Below, piece by piece: positions 46,175 through 62,764 of a stretch of 64,000 nucleotides of DNA (positions are counted from its first letter, which is position 1; each line of letters opens with the position of its first letter). A model generated the notes under the pieces. That model saw nothing but the letters and a program-made list of their open reading frames with translations. It ran no database searches and was not told where the DNA came from. Origin of the DNA: Cupriavidus numazuensis. Lineage in GTDB: Bacteria > Pseudomonadota > Gammaproteobacteria > Burkholderiales > Burkholderiaceae. Location: positions 158,188 to 222,187 of the forward strand of contig NZ_CAJPVI010000003.1 in NCBI RefSeq assembly GCF_905397435.1, written 5' to 3'. A program made the position numbers and the translations under genes.

Positions 46175-47425
46175 TCAATGGTTGCCCTGAGCCGGGCTAA
46201 AGAAATATGGCACCAGTGCTGCCGCCACCAACACCGCCGCCGACAGGAAAATCGCCGCATACGTAGCGGGCTCTCCCCAGCGCTGCACATGCCCCATATT
46301 GGCAATCAGCCCATACCCCCACGAGGTCAGCGCAGAGCCAAGAAACACGAACGTATTGAGCAGGCCAAGTCCACGCCCGCGCTTCGACGGCGGAATCAGT
46401 CCACGACCCTGCGCCATGACCAGCGGATGCAGCATGCCGATGGTCGACAGCAGCGCCATCATCGCGACGCCGCTCACCACGCCGGAATCGGGCCACACGG
46501 TCAGCATCACGGCTCCGGACATCGATACACACGACCACGCGAGAATTGCCGTCTTGAGCGTGCTACGCCGCACCAGCACCGGCAGCAGAAATGCCGTGAG
46601 GAAGCCAGCCACGCTCAGCAGCGTGAGCGCCACGCCGCGAGAACCCGAGCTGAGTCCATAGACATCGGCCAGATACGGGCCACTCCAGGCATTGCGGAAT
46701 GCCGTGCCGGCAGCCATGGCCACGCAAAGCGGGATCAGCGTCCACAGCGGCACCAGGCCCAGCAGACGGACGCTTTGCGACAGCATGGACGGCCACGAGG
46801 CGCTGCGTGCCTCGGCATGGCCGGTATCACGCACGAAGCGCCAGACGCCCCATGCAGCGGCAACCATGCCGAGCGCCGACATGGACATGGACATGCGCCA
46901 CCCGACCAGTTCCGTTGCCCAGCCCAGCGGCGCCGTCGCGCACAGCGCGCCGATCATGCCCATGGCGTTCGATTTGCTGACCACGCGCGTGTAGTCGCGC
47001 TCGGAGAGCTGTTCGGATGCGAAATGCAGCAGTCCCATGAATACCGGCGCGCAGGCCAGTCCGAGGCCAACCTGCGACAGCGTGGCGATCGCACCGTTTG
47101 GCGCCGCGACGAACACGATCGACGAGACCGCGCCGACCGCCAGCAGCCACGCTGTCGGCCTGCCGACGCCATAGCGGTCGAAGGCAATCCCGACCGGAAT
47201 CTGCGCCACGGCAAAGGCGAGGAAGAAGGAGGAGGACAGGGCGCCGAAGCCGGCTGGCGACAGGCCGAAATCGTGCTGCAGTTCCGGTGCCATTACCGCC
47301 AGGCAGGAGCGGAAGAACTGGCTGAGCGCGAAGGCAAAGGTCAGGATGGCGATGCCGCGTGTTGCGGCATCCCGGGAGGAAGCGGCGCCGCCGTGGGGCA
47401 GGGCCTGGAGGTCGTCTCCGGTCAT
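46175..47425 (-). CDS. Major facilitator superfamily transporter
   Basis: 416 residues with 12 predicted membrane helices. The MFS motif A region after helix 2 reads GIAFDRYGVGRPTAW. The N-terminal 22 residues are polar and cytoplasmic. Substrate unknown; the sequence lacks the marks of sugar or drug families that I would recognise, and the anionic-carrier-like FALSQFFRSCLAVMAPEL start hints at an organic acid. It converges on gntR with a 152-base gap that holds no gene, and is separated from prmB by 86 bases. Confidence 0.87.
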   Translation of the reverse strand: MTGDDLQALPHGGAASSRDAATRGIAILTFAFALSQFFRSCLAVMAPELQHDFGLSPAGFGALSSSFFLAFAVAQIPVGIAFDRYGVGRPTAWLLAVGAVSSIVFVAAPNGAIATLSQVGLGLACAPVFMGLLHFASEQLSERDYTRVVSKSNAMGMIGALCATAPLGWATELVGWRMSMSMSALGMVAAAWGVWRFVRDTGHAEARSASWPSMLSQSVRLLGLVPLWTLIPLCVAMAAGTAFRNAWSGPYLADVYGLSSGSRGVALTLLSVAGFLTAFLLPVLVRRSTLKTAILAWSCVSMSGAVMLTVWPDSGVVSGVAMMALLSTIGMLHPLVMAQGRGLIPPSKRGRGLGLLNTFVFLGSALTSWGYGLIANMGHVQRWGEPATYAAIFLSAAVLVAAALVPYFFSPAQGNH

Positions 47426-47511
47426 TGTTCTTGTTATGGGTGCTGCAGATTCAGGACTTCAGTCAACTCGGGGCGCGGCAGTGTGCGGCGCCCCGTACTG
47501 CGGGTTGCCGC

Positions 47512-48405
47512 TTAACCGGGCAGAGCGTCGTAGGTCAGCAGGAATACCTGCTCATCGCCCGCGCTCACGGGCAGCCAGACGATTTCCAGGTTCGGGAACG
47601 CCGCTTCCACATTGGCGTGCTCGTTGCCGATTTCCACCACCAGCACGCCACCCGGGTTCAGCCGTGCCTTGGCGCCGGCGATGATCCGGCGCACCACGTC
47701 CATGCCGTCGTCACCGCCGGCCAGCGCAATGCGCGGCTCGGCCAGGTATTCGGGCGGCAGCGCCTGCATCGACGATTCGTTGACGTACGGCGGGTTGGTC
47801 AGGATCACATCGTACGTGGCCCCTGCCGGCAGCGGCGCGTACAGGTCGCCCTCGAACAGGTGGATGCGGTCCTGCATCTTGTAGTCGGCCACGTTGCGGC
47901 GCGCCACGGCGAGCGCGTCGGGCGAGATGTCGACGGTATCGATCTGCGCATTGGGCCAGACATGGGCCGCAATGATCGGCAGGCAGCCGGAACCCGTGCA
48001 AAGCTCCAGCACCGGGCCAACTTGGCTGGTTTCACCGATCCACGGCTCCAGCCCTTCCTGCAGCAGCTCGCCAACGAAGCTGCGCGGCACGATCACGCGC
48101 GAATCGACGTAGAAGCGCAGGCCGTGCATATAGGCCTCGTGCGTGATGTAGGCGGCCGGCACGCGTTCGTTGACGCGGCGGTCGATGACGCGCATCACTG
48201 CGTCGATTTCCTCGGGCAGCAGGCGTGCATCGAGGAACGGGTCGAGCGTGTCGAGCGGCAGGTTCAGCGTATGCAGCACCAGGTAGGCGGCTTCGTCATA
48301 GGCATTGGCGCTGCCGTGGCCGAACGAGAGGCGCGCCGCAGTGAAGCGCGACACCGCCAGGCGCAGCAGGTCGCGCACGGTGCGCAGCGGGGAGGGGGTT
48401 GCCAT
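47512..48405 (-). CDS. prmB: Ribosomal protein uL3 glutamine methyltransferase PrmB
   Basis: Methylates a glutamine of ribosomal protein L3 using S-adenosylmethionine. 297 residues. The N-terminal helical domain (LRTVRDLLRLAVSRF) is followed by the SAM site LELCTGSGCLPI (about 133-144) and the catalytic N204-PPY motif. RFYVDSRVIVPRSFVGELL distinguishes PrmB from PrmC. Leftward, last gene of the dapC-dapD-dapE group, 45 bases after dapE; the same linkage recurs in related bacteria as far as I know. Confidence 0.93.
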   Translation of the reverse strand: MATPSPLRTVRDLLRLAVSRFTAARLSFGHGSANAYDEAAYLVLHTLNLPLDTLDPFLDARLLPEEIDAVMRVIDRRVNERVPAAYITHEAYMHGLRFYVDSRVIVPRSFVGELLQEGLEPWIGETSQVGPVLELCTGSGCLPIIAAHVWPNAQIDTVDISPDALAVARRNVADYKMQDRIHLFEGDLYAPLPAGATYDVILTNPPYVNESSMQALPPEYLAEPRIALAGGDDGMDVVRRIIAGAKARLNPGGVLVVEIGNEHANVEAAFPNLEIVWLPVSAGDEQVFLLTYDALPG

Positions 48406-48450
48406 GGTCGTGGAGTCCTGTGGTCGATGGGGGGAGCGATCGGCAGGCGA

Positions 48451-49966
<1,516 letters not shown>

Positions 49967-49998
49967 GGCTTGTCGGGTCTTGTGCTGCGGTTGAGGGT

Positions 49999-50361
49999 TC
50001 AGCGGAAAAGCAGATTCAGTGCGATCACCAGGCCGCCGAGGCCCAGTGCCACGCCTGCCATCGCCACGGCTGTCATCAGGCGCAGGCGGCGGTCCAGCCG
50101 CGCGGCTTCCTTGCGCAACGCATCGATGGTGATGGCGTGCTGCTCGGCGAGCAGCTTGACGGCCTCAGCCTGCTGCATCGCGGCCGTTTCCAGTTCAGCG
50201 ATGCGCGCGGCAGGGTCGCGCGTTTCTGGCGCGCCGGCACCTTCTGCAGCGTCATCCTTGCGCCTGCCTTTCTTGATCTTGTCGATGGTCTTGTTGGCCT
50301 GTTCGAGGATCGTGGGCAGGAGGGAGAGGACAGTGCTGACGGTGGTGGGGTCCAGGGCCAT
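49999..50361 (-). CDS. Small coiled-coil protein with C-terminal membrane anchor
   Basis: 120 residues from the ATG at 50361 (MALDPTTVSTVLSLLP); the frame continues to 50436 without support. Layout: a short amphipathic N-terminus with ILEQANKTIDKIKKGRRK, an Ala/Glu-rich coiled coil (about residues 50-95), and a single C-terminal transmembrane helix (TAVAMAGVALGLGGLVIALNLLF). It resembles tail-anchored inner-membrane proteins of unknown function. Located between dapD and the Spx-like gene on the same strand. No domain recognised. Confidence 0.7.
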   Translation of the reverse strand: MALDPTTVSTVLSLLPTILEQANKTIDKIKKGRRKDDAAEGAGAPETRDPAARIAELETAAMQQAEAVKLLAEQHAITIDALRKEAARLDRRLRLMTAVAMAGVALGLGGLVIALNLLFR

Positions 50362-50476
50362 GAGTCGCTTGCGGAGGGAGGGCACGTCGCGGACGGTGAG
50401 GCGGGGTGATGCAGGGGGTGGCCCGGCTGGCCGCACCGCGCAAGGCGGCGCGTCAGGCCGGGCCGGCCGCGGGCGA

Positions 50477-51304
<828 letters not shown>

Positions 51305-51379
51305 GTTCGTGTTCTCAGGTGTTGAATGGTTGAAACTTTCGGTCTGGCGATCCGGTGGACTGGCCCAATTGTTTTCTCT

Positions 51380-51408
51380 CTCTCCCCTCAGCGGGAGAGG
51401 GGAGCAAA
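51380..51408. repeat. Dispersed palindromic repeat, degenerate copy 3
   Basis: In the gap between dapC and dapD. It keeps the right half of the element (GCGGGAGAGGGGAGCAAAC, identical to copy 2) and a shortened left arm, so that only a 7-bp stem forms (51380-51386 with 51393-51399). The 5' block of copies 1 and 2 is missing. Confidence 0.65.
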
Positions 51409-51430
51409 CCAGTGGCTGAGACGATGTCCC

Positions 51431-52630
51431 TCAGCCCAGCGACTTGCAGAATTCCACAATCCGCCGCGCGCCTTCCAGGCATTCCTCCGGCGTGGCCACG
51501 AGCGCCATGCGCACGCGGTTCGCGCCGGGGTTGATGCCATCGGCTTCGCGCGCCAGGTAGCTGCCCGGCAGCACGGTGACGTTCTGCGCGGCCAGCAGCT
51601 GCGCGGCGAACTCGACATCGTTCAGGCCGGTGCGCGACACATCGGCCCACAGGTAGAAACCGGCATCGGGCAGTGCCACGTCCAGCACCTCGGCGAGCAT
51701 CGGCGTGACTTCGCTGAACTTGCGCACGTAGGCGGCGCGGTTGTCGCGCACGTGGGCTTCGTCGTTCCAGGCGGCGATGCTGGCGGTCTGCACGGCCGGG
51801 TTCATCGCGCCGCCGTGGTAGGTACGGTATAGCAGGAATTTCTTGAGCAGCGCGGCATCGCCGGCGACGAAGCCGGAACGCAGGCCCGGGACGTTGGAAC
51901 GCTTGGACAGGCTCGAGAACATCACCAGCCGCTCGAAACCGCGGCCCAGCTTGTGGGCGGCTTCCAGCGCACCGAGCGGCGCACGGCTCTCGTCGAAGTA
52001 GATCTCCGAGTAGCACTCGTCGGAGGCGATCACGAAACCATACTTGTCCGACAGCGCGAACAGTTGCTTCCAGTCTTCCAGCGACAGCACCGCGCCGGTC
52101 GGGTTGCCGGGAGAGCAGACAAAGAGCAGCTGGACGTTCTTCCAGACATCGTCGGCAATACGGTCGAATGCCGGGGCGAAGTTGCGGGCCGGATCGCTGT
52201 TCGCGAACACTGGCGTGGCGCCTGCCAGCAGCGCGGCGCCTTCATAGATTTGGTAGAACGGGTTCGGGCACAGCACCAGCGCGCCGGGGCGCGTGCCATC
52301 GACCACGGTCTGGGCGAAGGCGAACAGCGCTTCGCGCGAGCCGGTCACCGGCAGCACTTCGGTCGCAGCATTGACCTTCGGCAATCCGTAGCGGCGCTCC
52401 AGCCAGGTGGCGATGCACTGTCGTAGTGCATCGGAACCAGCCGTTGTGGGATAATTCGCCAGCCCCGACAGTGACTCGGCCAGCGCCTTCTTGATGAACT
52501 CGGGCGTGGGGTGCTTGGGCTCGCCGATGCCGAAACTGATTGCCGGCTTGTCGGCAGGCTTCACCTCCGCGAACAGCACGCGCAGTTTCTCGAAGGGGTA
52601 GGGCTGGAGCAGGTCGAGGCGCGGATTCAC
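51431..52630 (-). CDS. dapC: Succinyldiaminopimelate aminotransferase
   Basis: PLP class I/II aminotransferase making N-succinyl-LL-diaminopimelate. 399 residues with a GTG start at 52630. NPFYQIYEGAALLAGATPVF, CSPGNPTGAVL and the PLP-lysine segment SSLSKRSNVPGLRSGFVAGD are present. The N-terminus MNPRLDLLQPYPFEKLR is characteristic of the proteobacterial DapC group. First gene of the leftward dapC-dapD-...-dapE-prmB cluster; divergent from the EamA exporter gene, with about 177 bases between starts that should hold both promoters. Confidence 0.93.
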   Translation of the reverse strand: MNPRLDLLQPYPFEKLRVLFAEVKPADKPAISFGIGEPKHPTPEFIKKALAESLSGLANYPTTAGSDALRQCIATWLERRYGLPKVNAATEVLPVTGSREALFAFAQTVVDGTRPGALVLCPNPFYQIYEGAALLAGATPVFANSDPARNFAPAFDRIADDVWKNVQLLFVCSPGNPTGAVLSLEDWKQLFALSDKYGFVIASDECYSEIYFDESRAPLGALEAAHKLGRGFERLVMFSSLSKRSNVPGLRSGFVAGDAALLKKFLLYRTYHGGAMNPAVQTASIAAWNDEAHVRDNRAAYVRKFSEVTPMLAEVLDVALPDAGFYLWADVSRTGLNDVEFAAQLLAAQNVTVLPGSYLAREADGINPGANRVRMALVATPEECLEGARRIVEFCKSLG

Positions 52631-52807
52631 GTTCTGGATGGGGCCGGTTGAAACCCAGCATTATAAAGGAACGGCACGGTATCCCGTGCGTGGGCGCGGC
52701 CCGCGCGGCGCATCCGGTGTGCGGATGCCGGGCATCATTGGCATGTGATGCCGGCTGTGGCTACGTGCGATTCCCCGGCTGTCGGGCCTTCGCGTAATCA
52801 TTTCCAA

Positions 52808-53773
52808 ATGACCAAAAATAATATTGCGGCGCAACATGGCGCCGCTGACCGCCATTCGGTCAAGTCGTCGCTTTCCATTCTGATCGGTGCCTCGGTTTGG
52901 GGCATTGCATGGTTTCCTTACCGCGTACTGGCCGGCTGGGGCCTGGGCGGCATGAGTGCGGCCGCGCTTGTGAGCTGTGCTGCAGCCGTCATTTCGCTGC
53001 TGGCTTTCCGCAAGCGCCTGCGCGGTATGCGTGCGTCCTGGCTGTTTGTGGCCATCGGCTTGGCGGCCGGCGTCACGAATGCGGGTTTTGTCTGGGGCAG
53101 CGTGAACGGGCATGTCATGCGCGTGCTGCTGCTGTTCTATCTGACCCCGGTCTGGACCGCGCTGTTCGCAAGGTTGTTCCTCGGTGAGCGGCTGTCGGCG
53201 CCCGGCCTGGGGCTGGTTGCGCTGGCGTTGTCGGGGGCCGGGCTGATGCTCTGGACGCCAGAGGTTGGCGTGCCGCTGCCGGGCAGCGCGGCGGAATGGT
53301 CAGGACTGATCGGCGGCATGGGTTTCGCCGTCAACAACGTACTGTCGCGCCGTGCCGGACAGCAGTTTCCCGATATGGATGCGCGCCTGCGGACCGTGGT
53401 GGTCTACCTCGGCTGTACGGTGGTCGGCGTGCCTTGCGCACTGCTGCTCGATGCGCAATCGGCGGCGATCGTCCCTGGTATGGATGCGGCCGCCGCGGCG
53501 CTGGTGGCGGCGCTCGCAGCCGTGCTCGTGCTGAGCAATTCGGTGGTCCAGTATGGCCTGCAGCGCCTGCCGGCGAACCGCGTGTCGCTGCTGATGCTGT
53601 TCGAGATCGTGGTGGCCGCGGTGTCTTCGTGGTGGCTGGCGACCGAAACGCTGAGCTGGAAGGAGGCCGCGGGCGGCCTTTGCATCGTTGCCGCCGGCGC
53701 ACTGTCGGGCCTGGTCCATCGGAGCCGCGTCAAACCGGAAGCCGTGACAGGCGGCGCCGAAGCCGTCGCCTGA
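52808..53773 (+). CDS. EamA/DMT family permease
   Basis: About 321 residues with ten predicted membrane helices in two EamA repeats; the second begins near GSAAEWSGLIGGMGFAVNNVLSR. RhaT/YdcZ-type metabolite exporters share this plan. The ATG at 52808 (MTKNN) is chosen because it leaves a short cytoplasmic tail before the first helix (LSILIGASVWGIAWFPYRVLA). Divergence from dapC hints at an amino-acid-related substrate, but nothing in the sequence proves it. It ends 11 bases before the converging ferritin-like gene. Confidence 0.88.
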   Translation: MTKNNIAAQHGAADRHSVKSSLSILIGASVWGIAWFPYRVLAGWGLGGMSAAALVSCAAAVISLLAFRKRLRGMRASWLFVAIGLAAGVTNAGFVWGSVNGHVMRVLLLFYLTPVWTALFARLFLGERLSAPGLGLVALALSGAGLMLWTPEVGVPLPGSAAEWSGLIGGMGFAVNNVLSRRAGQQFPDMDARLRTVVVYLGCTVVGVPCALLLDAQSAAIVPGMDAAAAALVAALAAVLVLSNSVVQYGLQRLPANRVSLLMLFEIVVAAVSSWWLATETLSWKEAAGGLCIVAAGALSGLVHRSRVKPEAVTGGAEAVA

Positions 53774-53784
53774 TCCGGCGCGGG

Positions 53785-54612
53785 TCAGTGCAGCATGACC
53801 CGCGACACCACGGCCACCAGCGGCTTGCGCACGGCGCGTTCCACGGTGCTGTGCAGGTGCAGCGGGCGCAGCAGCATCTTCACGGTCATTTCGACGGGAA
53901 GATGACGGCGAATCACGGCGCTGACGCGTGAGTTGAGCGCCGTCACTTCGTGGTCGGGGATGTCTTCCTGCCCGCGCTCCATGCGCAGGACATTGCGCAG
54001 CGCGATGGCGGCATCCTCGTTCTTGATCTCTAGTAGCCGGCGCGCAAGGGCACCCAGCACCCTGGCGCGGCCGACTTGCTCGGACTCCGCGAACCGATTG
54101 AAGAAGCGGTAGAAGTGCTTGTAATGCCGCACCTCGTCATTGGCGATGCGTCGCGTCAGGGCGCGCAGCACCGGTTCGTCGCTGGCAAGCTCCAGCGCCC
54201 GGTAATAGGCTGCCGTGCCCGTTTCCACGACGCACCGGGCGGCCATTTCCAGTGCCTCGGTGGGTTCGAACTGGTCGATCGAGCAGGTTGCGCTGTATTC
54301 CCGGAAGAATCGTTCGTAGCCGCGCTCCCAGTCGAACTCCGGCCAGACATGCTCGACATAGCGCCGCAGCGCCAGCCCATGCTGCAGTTCTTCGGCTTCC
54401 CAGTGGTCGGCCAGCCATCCGGCCGCCTCCGGCACCCTGGCGTAATAGGTGGCAAGGTTGCCGGCGTAGGTGTCGGATCCGCTTTCGATGAATGATGCCG
54501 ACACCAGCAGGTAGAACAGATCGCGGTTATCCCGCACGCGTTCGGACTCGATCGCCCGGAAATCAATCTCGCTGACAGACCACGGCAGAGTTGCCGTTGA
54601 CGACTGGGTCAT
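53785..54612 (-). CDS. Ferritin-like diiron domain protein
   Basis: 275 residues from the ATG at 54612, which has GGAGGATC at a good distance. A four-helix bundle with diiron ligands is readable: E43 (FIESGSD), E75xxH78 (EAEELQHG), E130 ([10 protein letters not shown]), E160xxH163 ([10 protein letters not shown]). This matches the carboxylate-bridged diiron pattern of ferritin-like oxidases. The remaining 90 residues form a helical C-terminal part with basic patches ([25 protein letters not shown]), possibly membrane-associated. The reaction is unknown. It is transcribed away from smc. Confidence 0.8.
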   Translation of the reverse strand: MTQSSTATLPWSVSEIDFRAIESERVRDNRDLFYLLVSASFIESGSDTYAGNLATYYARVPEAAGWLADHWEAEELQHGLALRRYVEHVWPEFDWERGYERFFREYSATCSIDQFEPTEALEMAARCVVETGTAAYYRALELASDEPVLRALTRRIANDEVRHYKHFYRFFNRFAESEQVGRARVLGALARRLLEIKNEDAAIALRNVLRMERGQEDIPDHEVTALNSRVSAVIRRHLPVEMTVKMLLRPLHLHSTVERAVRKPLVAVVSRVMLH

Positions 54613-55021
54613 GCTTGATCCTCCGAAAAAGGGCCGCATGCCACGCCGGACGGTGGCCCCCTGAGAGCATCTGGCGTCACGCTGGCATGTCAGAGAGACT
54701 AGCATTTACCCTAGTTAGTTTCCCGGCCGTTACATAACCGCCTCAGGAAAGCGGCAGCGCACCCACTGCAAAAGTGCTTGCAGAAACGCTCGTAAATGGC
54801 TGCTGCCAAAGGGAAAGCGGGCCGGAAAAATGCCGGGGAACCCACTGCCGGAGCGGCCGGAAGGGCTTCCCGCGATGGTATGATTACCGCCAATTCTCGG
54901 GCACGGGGGGCGAGAAGGGGCGCCGGCGACACGCCGCGTCCGCCCGTCCGCGTGCGCCGCTCATTCCTGAACGCTCTAATGCTGCGCGCGCTGCCATCAG
55001 CGCCGATACCACACGACAACC
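54613..55021. other. Divergent intergenic region before smc
   Basis: 409 bases between the ferritin-like gene and smc, transcribed in opposite directions. It holds an extended -10 promoter candidate for smc (see 54876-54884). An open frame of about 110 codons overlapping the smc start has low-complexity, non-protein-like sequence. No RNA gene or terminator was recognised. Confidence 0.5.
54876..54884 (+). promoter_or_regulatory. Extended -10 promoter candidate for smc
   Basis: TGG-TATGAT: an extended -10 element (TGn plus a one-mismatch TATAAT) on the plus strand, 137 bases upstream of the smc GTG. No clear -35 box is seen, which is common for extended -10 promoters. It would drive smc-zipA-ligA-def. 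Confidence 0.4.
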
Positions 55022-58537
<3,516 letters not shown>

Positions 58538-58643
58538 GCAGTAAGCAGGGGCCCCGCGCAGCGGGGCGGCGCACGTCCGCGAATGCTGCGCGCAATCGAC
58601 ACAACGATGCTGTGATTCACGTTAACTCCTCGGAGATTGCAGC

Positions 58644-59987
58644 ATGAGTTTCAACATGGATTTGCAGACGGCACTGATCGTTGCCGGTCTCGTTTTCCTT
58701 GCGCTGCTGTTCGGCTACAACCAGTGGCAGATCCGCAAGGCGCGCCGTCCGCGCGAACTGCGTCCCGAAGACGACCTGCCGCCGATGCGCGAGCCTGTGG
58801 TTGGCCAGTCCACCACGCCGGAAGTATCCGCCAAACTGCATGAGCCGCCTGCCCCGGAACACGTCGAGCGGCGTGAGCCGACGCTGACGCCGGCTACGCG
58901 CCCGGCACAGCATGACGTCGCTGCGGCTGCCGCAACGGCTGCCGCGAGCTCGGCGGACGCTGACGATGTCGTGGCCGAAGAGGTCGCATTGGCGACCATG
59001 CAATCTGAATCGGCAGTTGCCGAGGCAGAACCGGACGCGGAACCCGAAGCGGAAGCCGAATCCGAAGCAGAGGCCGAAAGCAAGGCCGAAGCCGTGGTGC
59101 AACCCATCAAGCAGGCCAGGCAGCCCGAGCCGGTAGTCGCCGAGGGGCAGCCGATGCCGGCCACGGTCGACCCGTTGATCGACTGCATCGTGCCGCTGCA
59201 CCTGGAGCGCAAGGCCTCGGGCGACCGTATCCTGCCGCTGACCGGCCGGCTGCGCCGCGCCGGCACCAAGCAGATCCATATCGAAGGCCTGCGCGTGGAA
59301 GCCAACGCGTGGGAACCCGTGACGGCCGGCCACCAGTACGAAGACCTGCAGGTGGCCGTGCAACTTGCCAACCGCAGCGGCCCGCTCAACGCGCTGGAGT
59401 TTTCGGAGTTCGTGAACGCCGTCGAAGCGCTGGCGGAATCGCTGGATGCCTCGGCCGAACTGCCGGACATGGGCGAGACCGTGGCCAACGCGCGTGAACT
59501 CGACGCGTTCGCGGCAAGCAGCGACGTGCAGCTCGGCGTCAACGTGATCTCCGATGGTGCGCCGTGGTCGGCCGCCTACGTGCAGAGCGTGGCGACGCAG
59601 GACGGGCTGGTGCTGTCGCGCGACGGGACGCGTTTCATCCGCTACCACGCCAATGCAGAAGGGGTGCAGCGCCCGCTGTTCGCGCTGCAGTTCGGCGACA
59701 CCAACTTCCTGCGCGATGACCTGACCGTCAAGGGCGGTGGCCAGATCACGCTGCTGCTGGATGTGCCGCAGGCAGACCAGGCCGGCAAGCCGTTCAAGAC
59801 CGTCTGCGAATACGGCAACTCGCTGGCCCAGCGCATGGGTGCGCAACTGGTCGACGACAATATGCGGCCGTTGACCGAGGCGTCGTTCGTGGCGATCTTC
59901 AACCAGCTCGAGGCTCTCTACCAGAAGCTGGAAACGCGCGGGATGCCTGCCGGATCGCCGGTGGCGGCACGGTTGTTCAGCGTCTAG
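58644..59987 (+). CDS. zipA: Cell division protein ZipA
   Basis: Anchors FtsZ to the inner membrane at the division site. 447 residues: one N-terminal transmembrane helix (about 7-25), a basic cytoplasmic patch (RKARRPREL), a long acidic low-complexity linker (about 90-155) with repeated Glu-Ala pairs, and the C-terminal ZipA domain (about 185-440, beginning PLIDCIVPLHLERKASGDRI). The linker is longer than in E. coli. GGAG precedes the ATG. Located between smc and ligA, the usual neighbourhood in beta-proteobacteria. Confidence 0.92.
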   Translation: MSFNMDLQTALIVAGLVFLALLFGYNQWQIRKARRPRELRPEDDLPPMREPVVGQSTTPEVSAKLHEPPAPEHVERREPTLTPATRPAQHDVAAAAATAAASSADADDVVAEEVALATMQSESAVAEAEPDAEPEAEAESEAEAESKAEAVVQPIKQARQPEPVVAEGQPMPATVDPLIDCIVPLHLERKASGDRILPLTGRLRRAGTKQIHIEGLRVEANAWEPVTAGHQYEDLQVAVQLANRSGPLNALEFSEFVNAVEALAESLDASAELPDMGETVANARELDAFAASSDVQLGVNVISDGAPWSAAYVQSVATQDGLVLSRDGTRFIRYHANAEGVQRPLFALQFGDTNFLRDDLTVKGGGQITLLLDVPQADQAGKPFKTVCEYGNSLAQRMGAQLVDDNMRPLTEASFVAIFNQLEALYQKLETRGMPAGSPVAARLFSV

Positions 59988-62665
<2,678 letters not shown>

Positions 62666-62680
62666 AGCGTGACAGGGTCA

Positions 62681-62720
62681 CAATAGAAACGGGGCGCCAA
62701 CTGGCGCCCCGTTTCTATTG
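62681..62720. terminator. Bidirectional intrinsic terminator between def and the pseudouridine synthase
   Basis: A perfect 18-bp stem (62681-62698 with 62703-62720) and a 4-nt loop, with AT-rich outer ends (CAATAGAAAC / GTTTCTATTG) and a GC core. The T-rich side on each strand makes it function from both directions, fitting the two convergent genes. Confidence 0.88.
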
Positions 62721-62764
62721 CTGCGTCACCGGCGGCGAGTCCGCCGGCGATGCGATGCCAGTCC

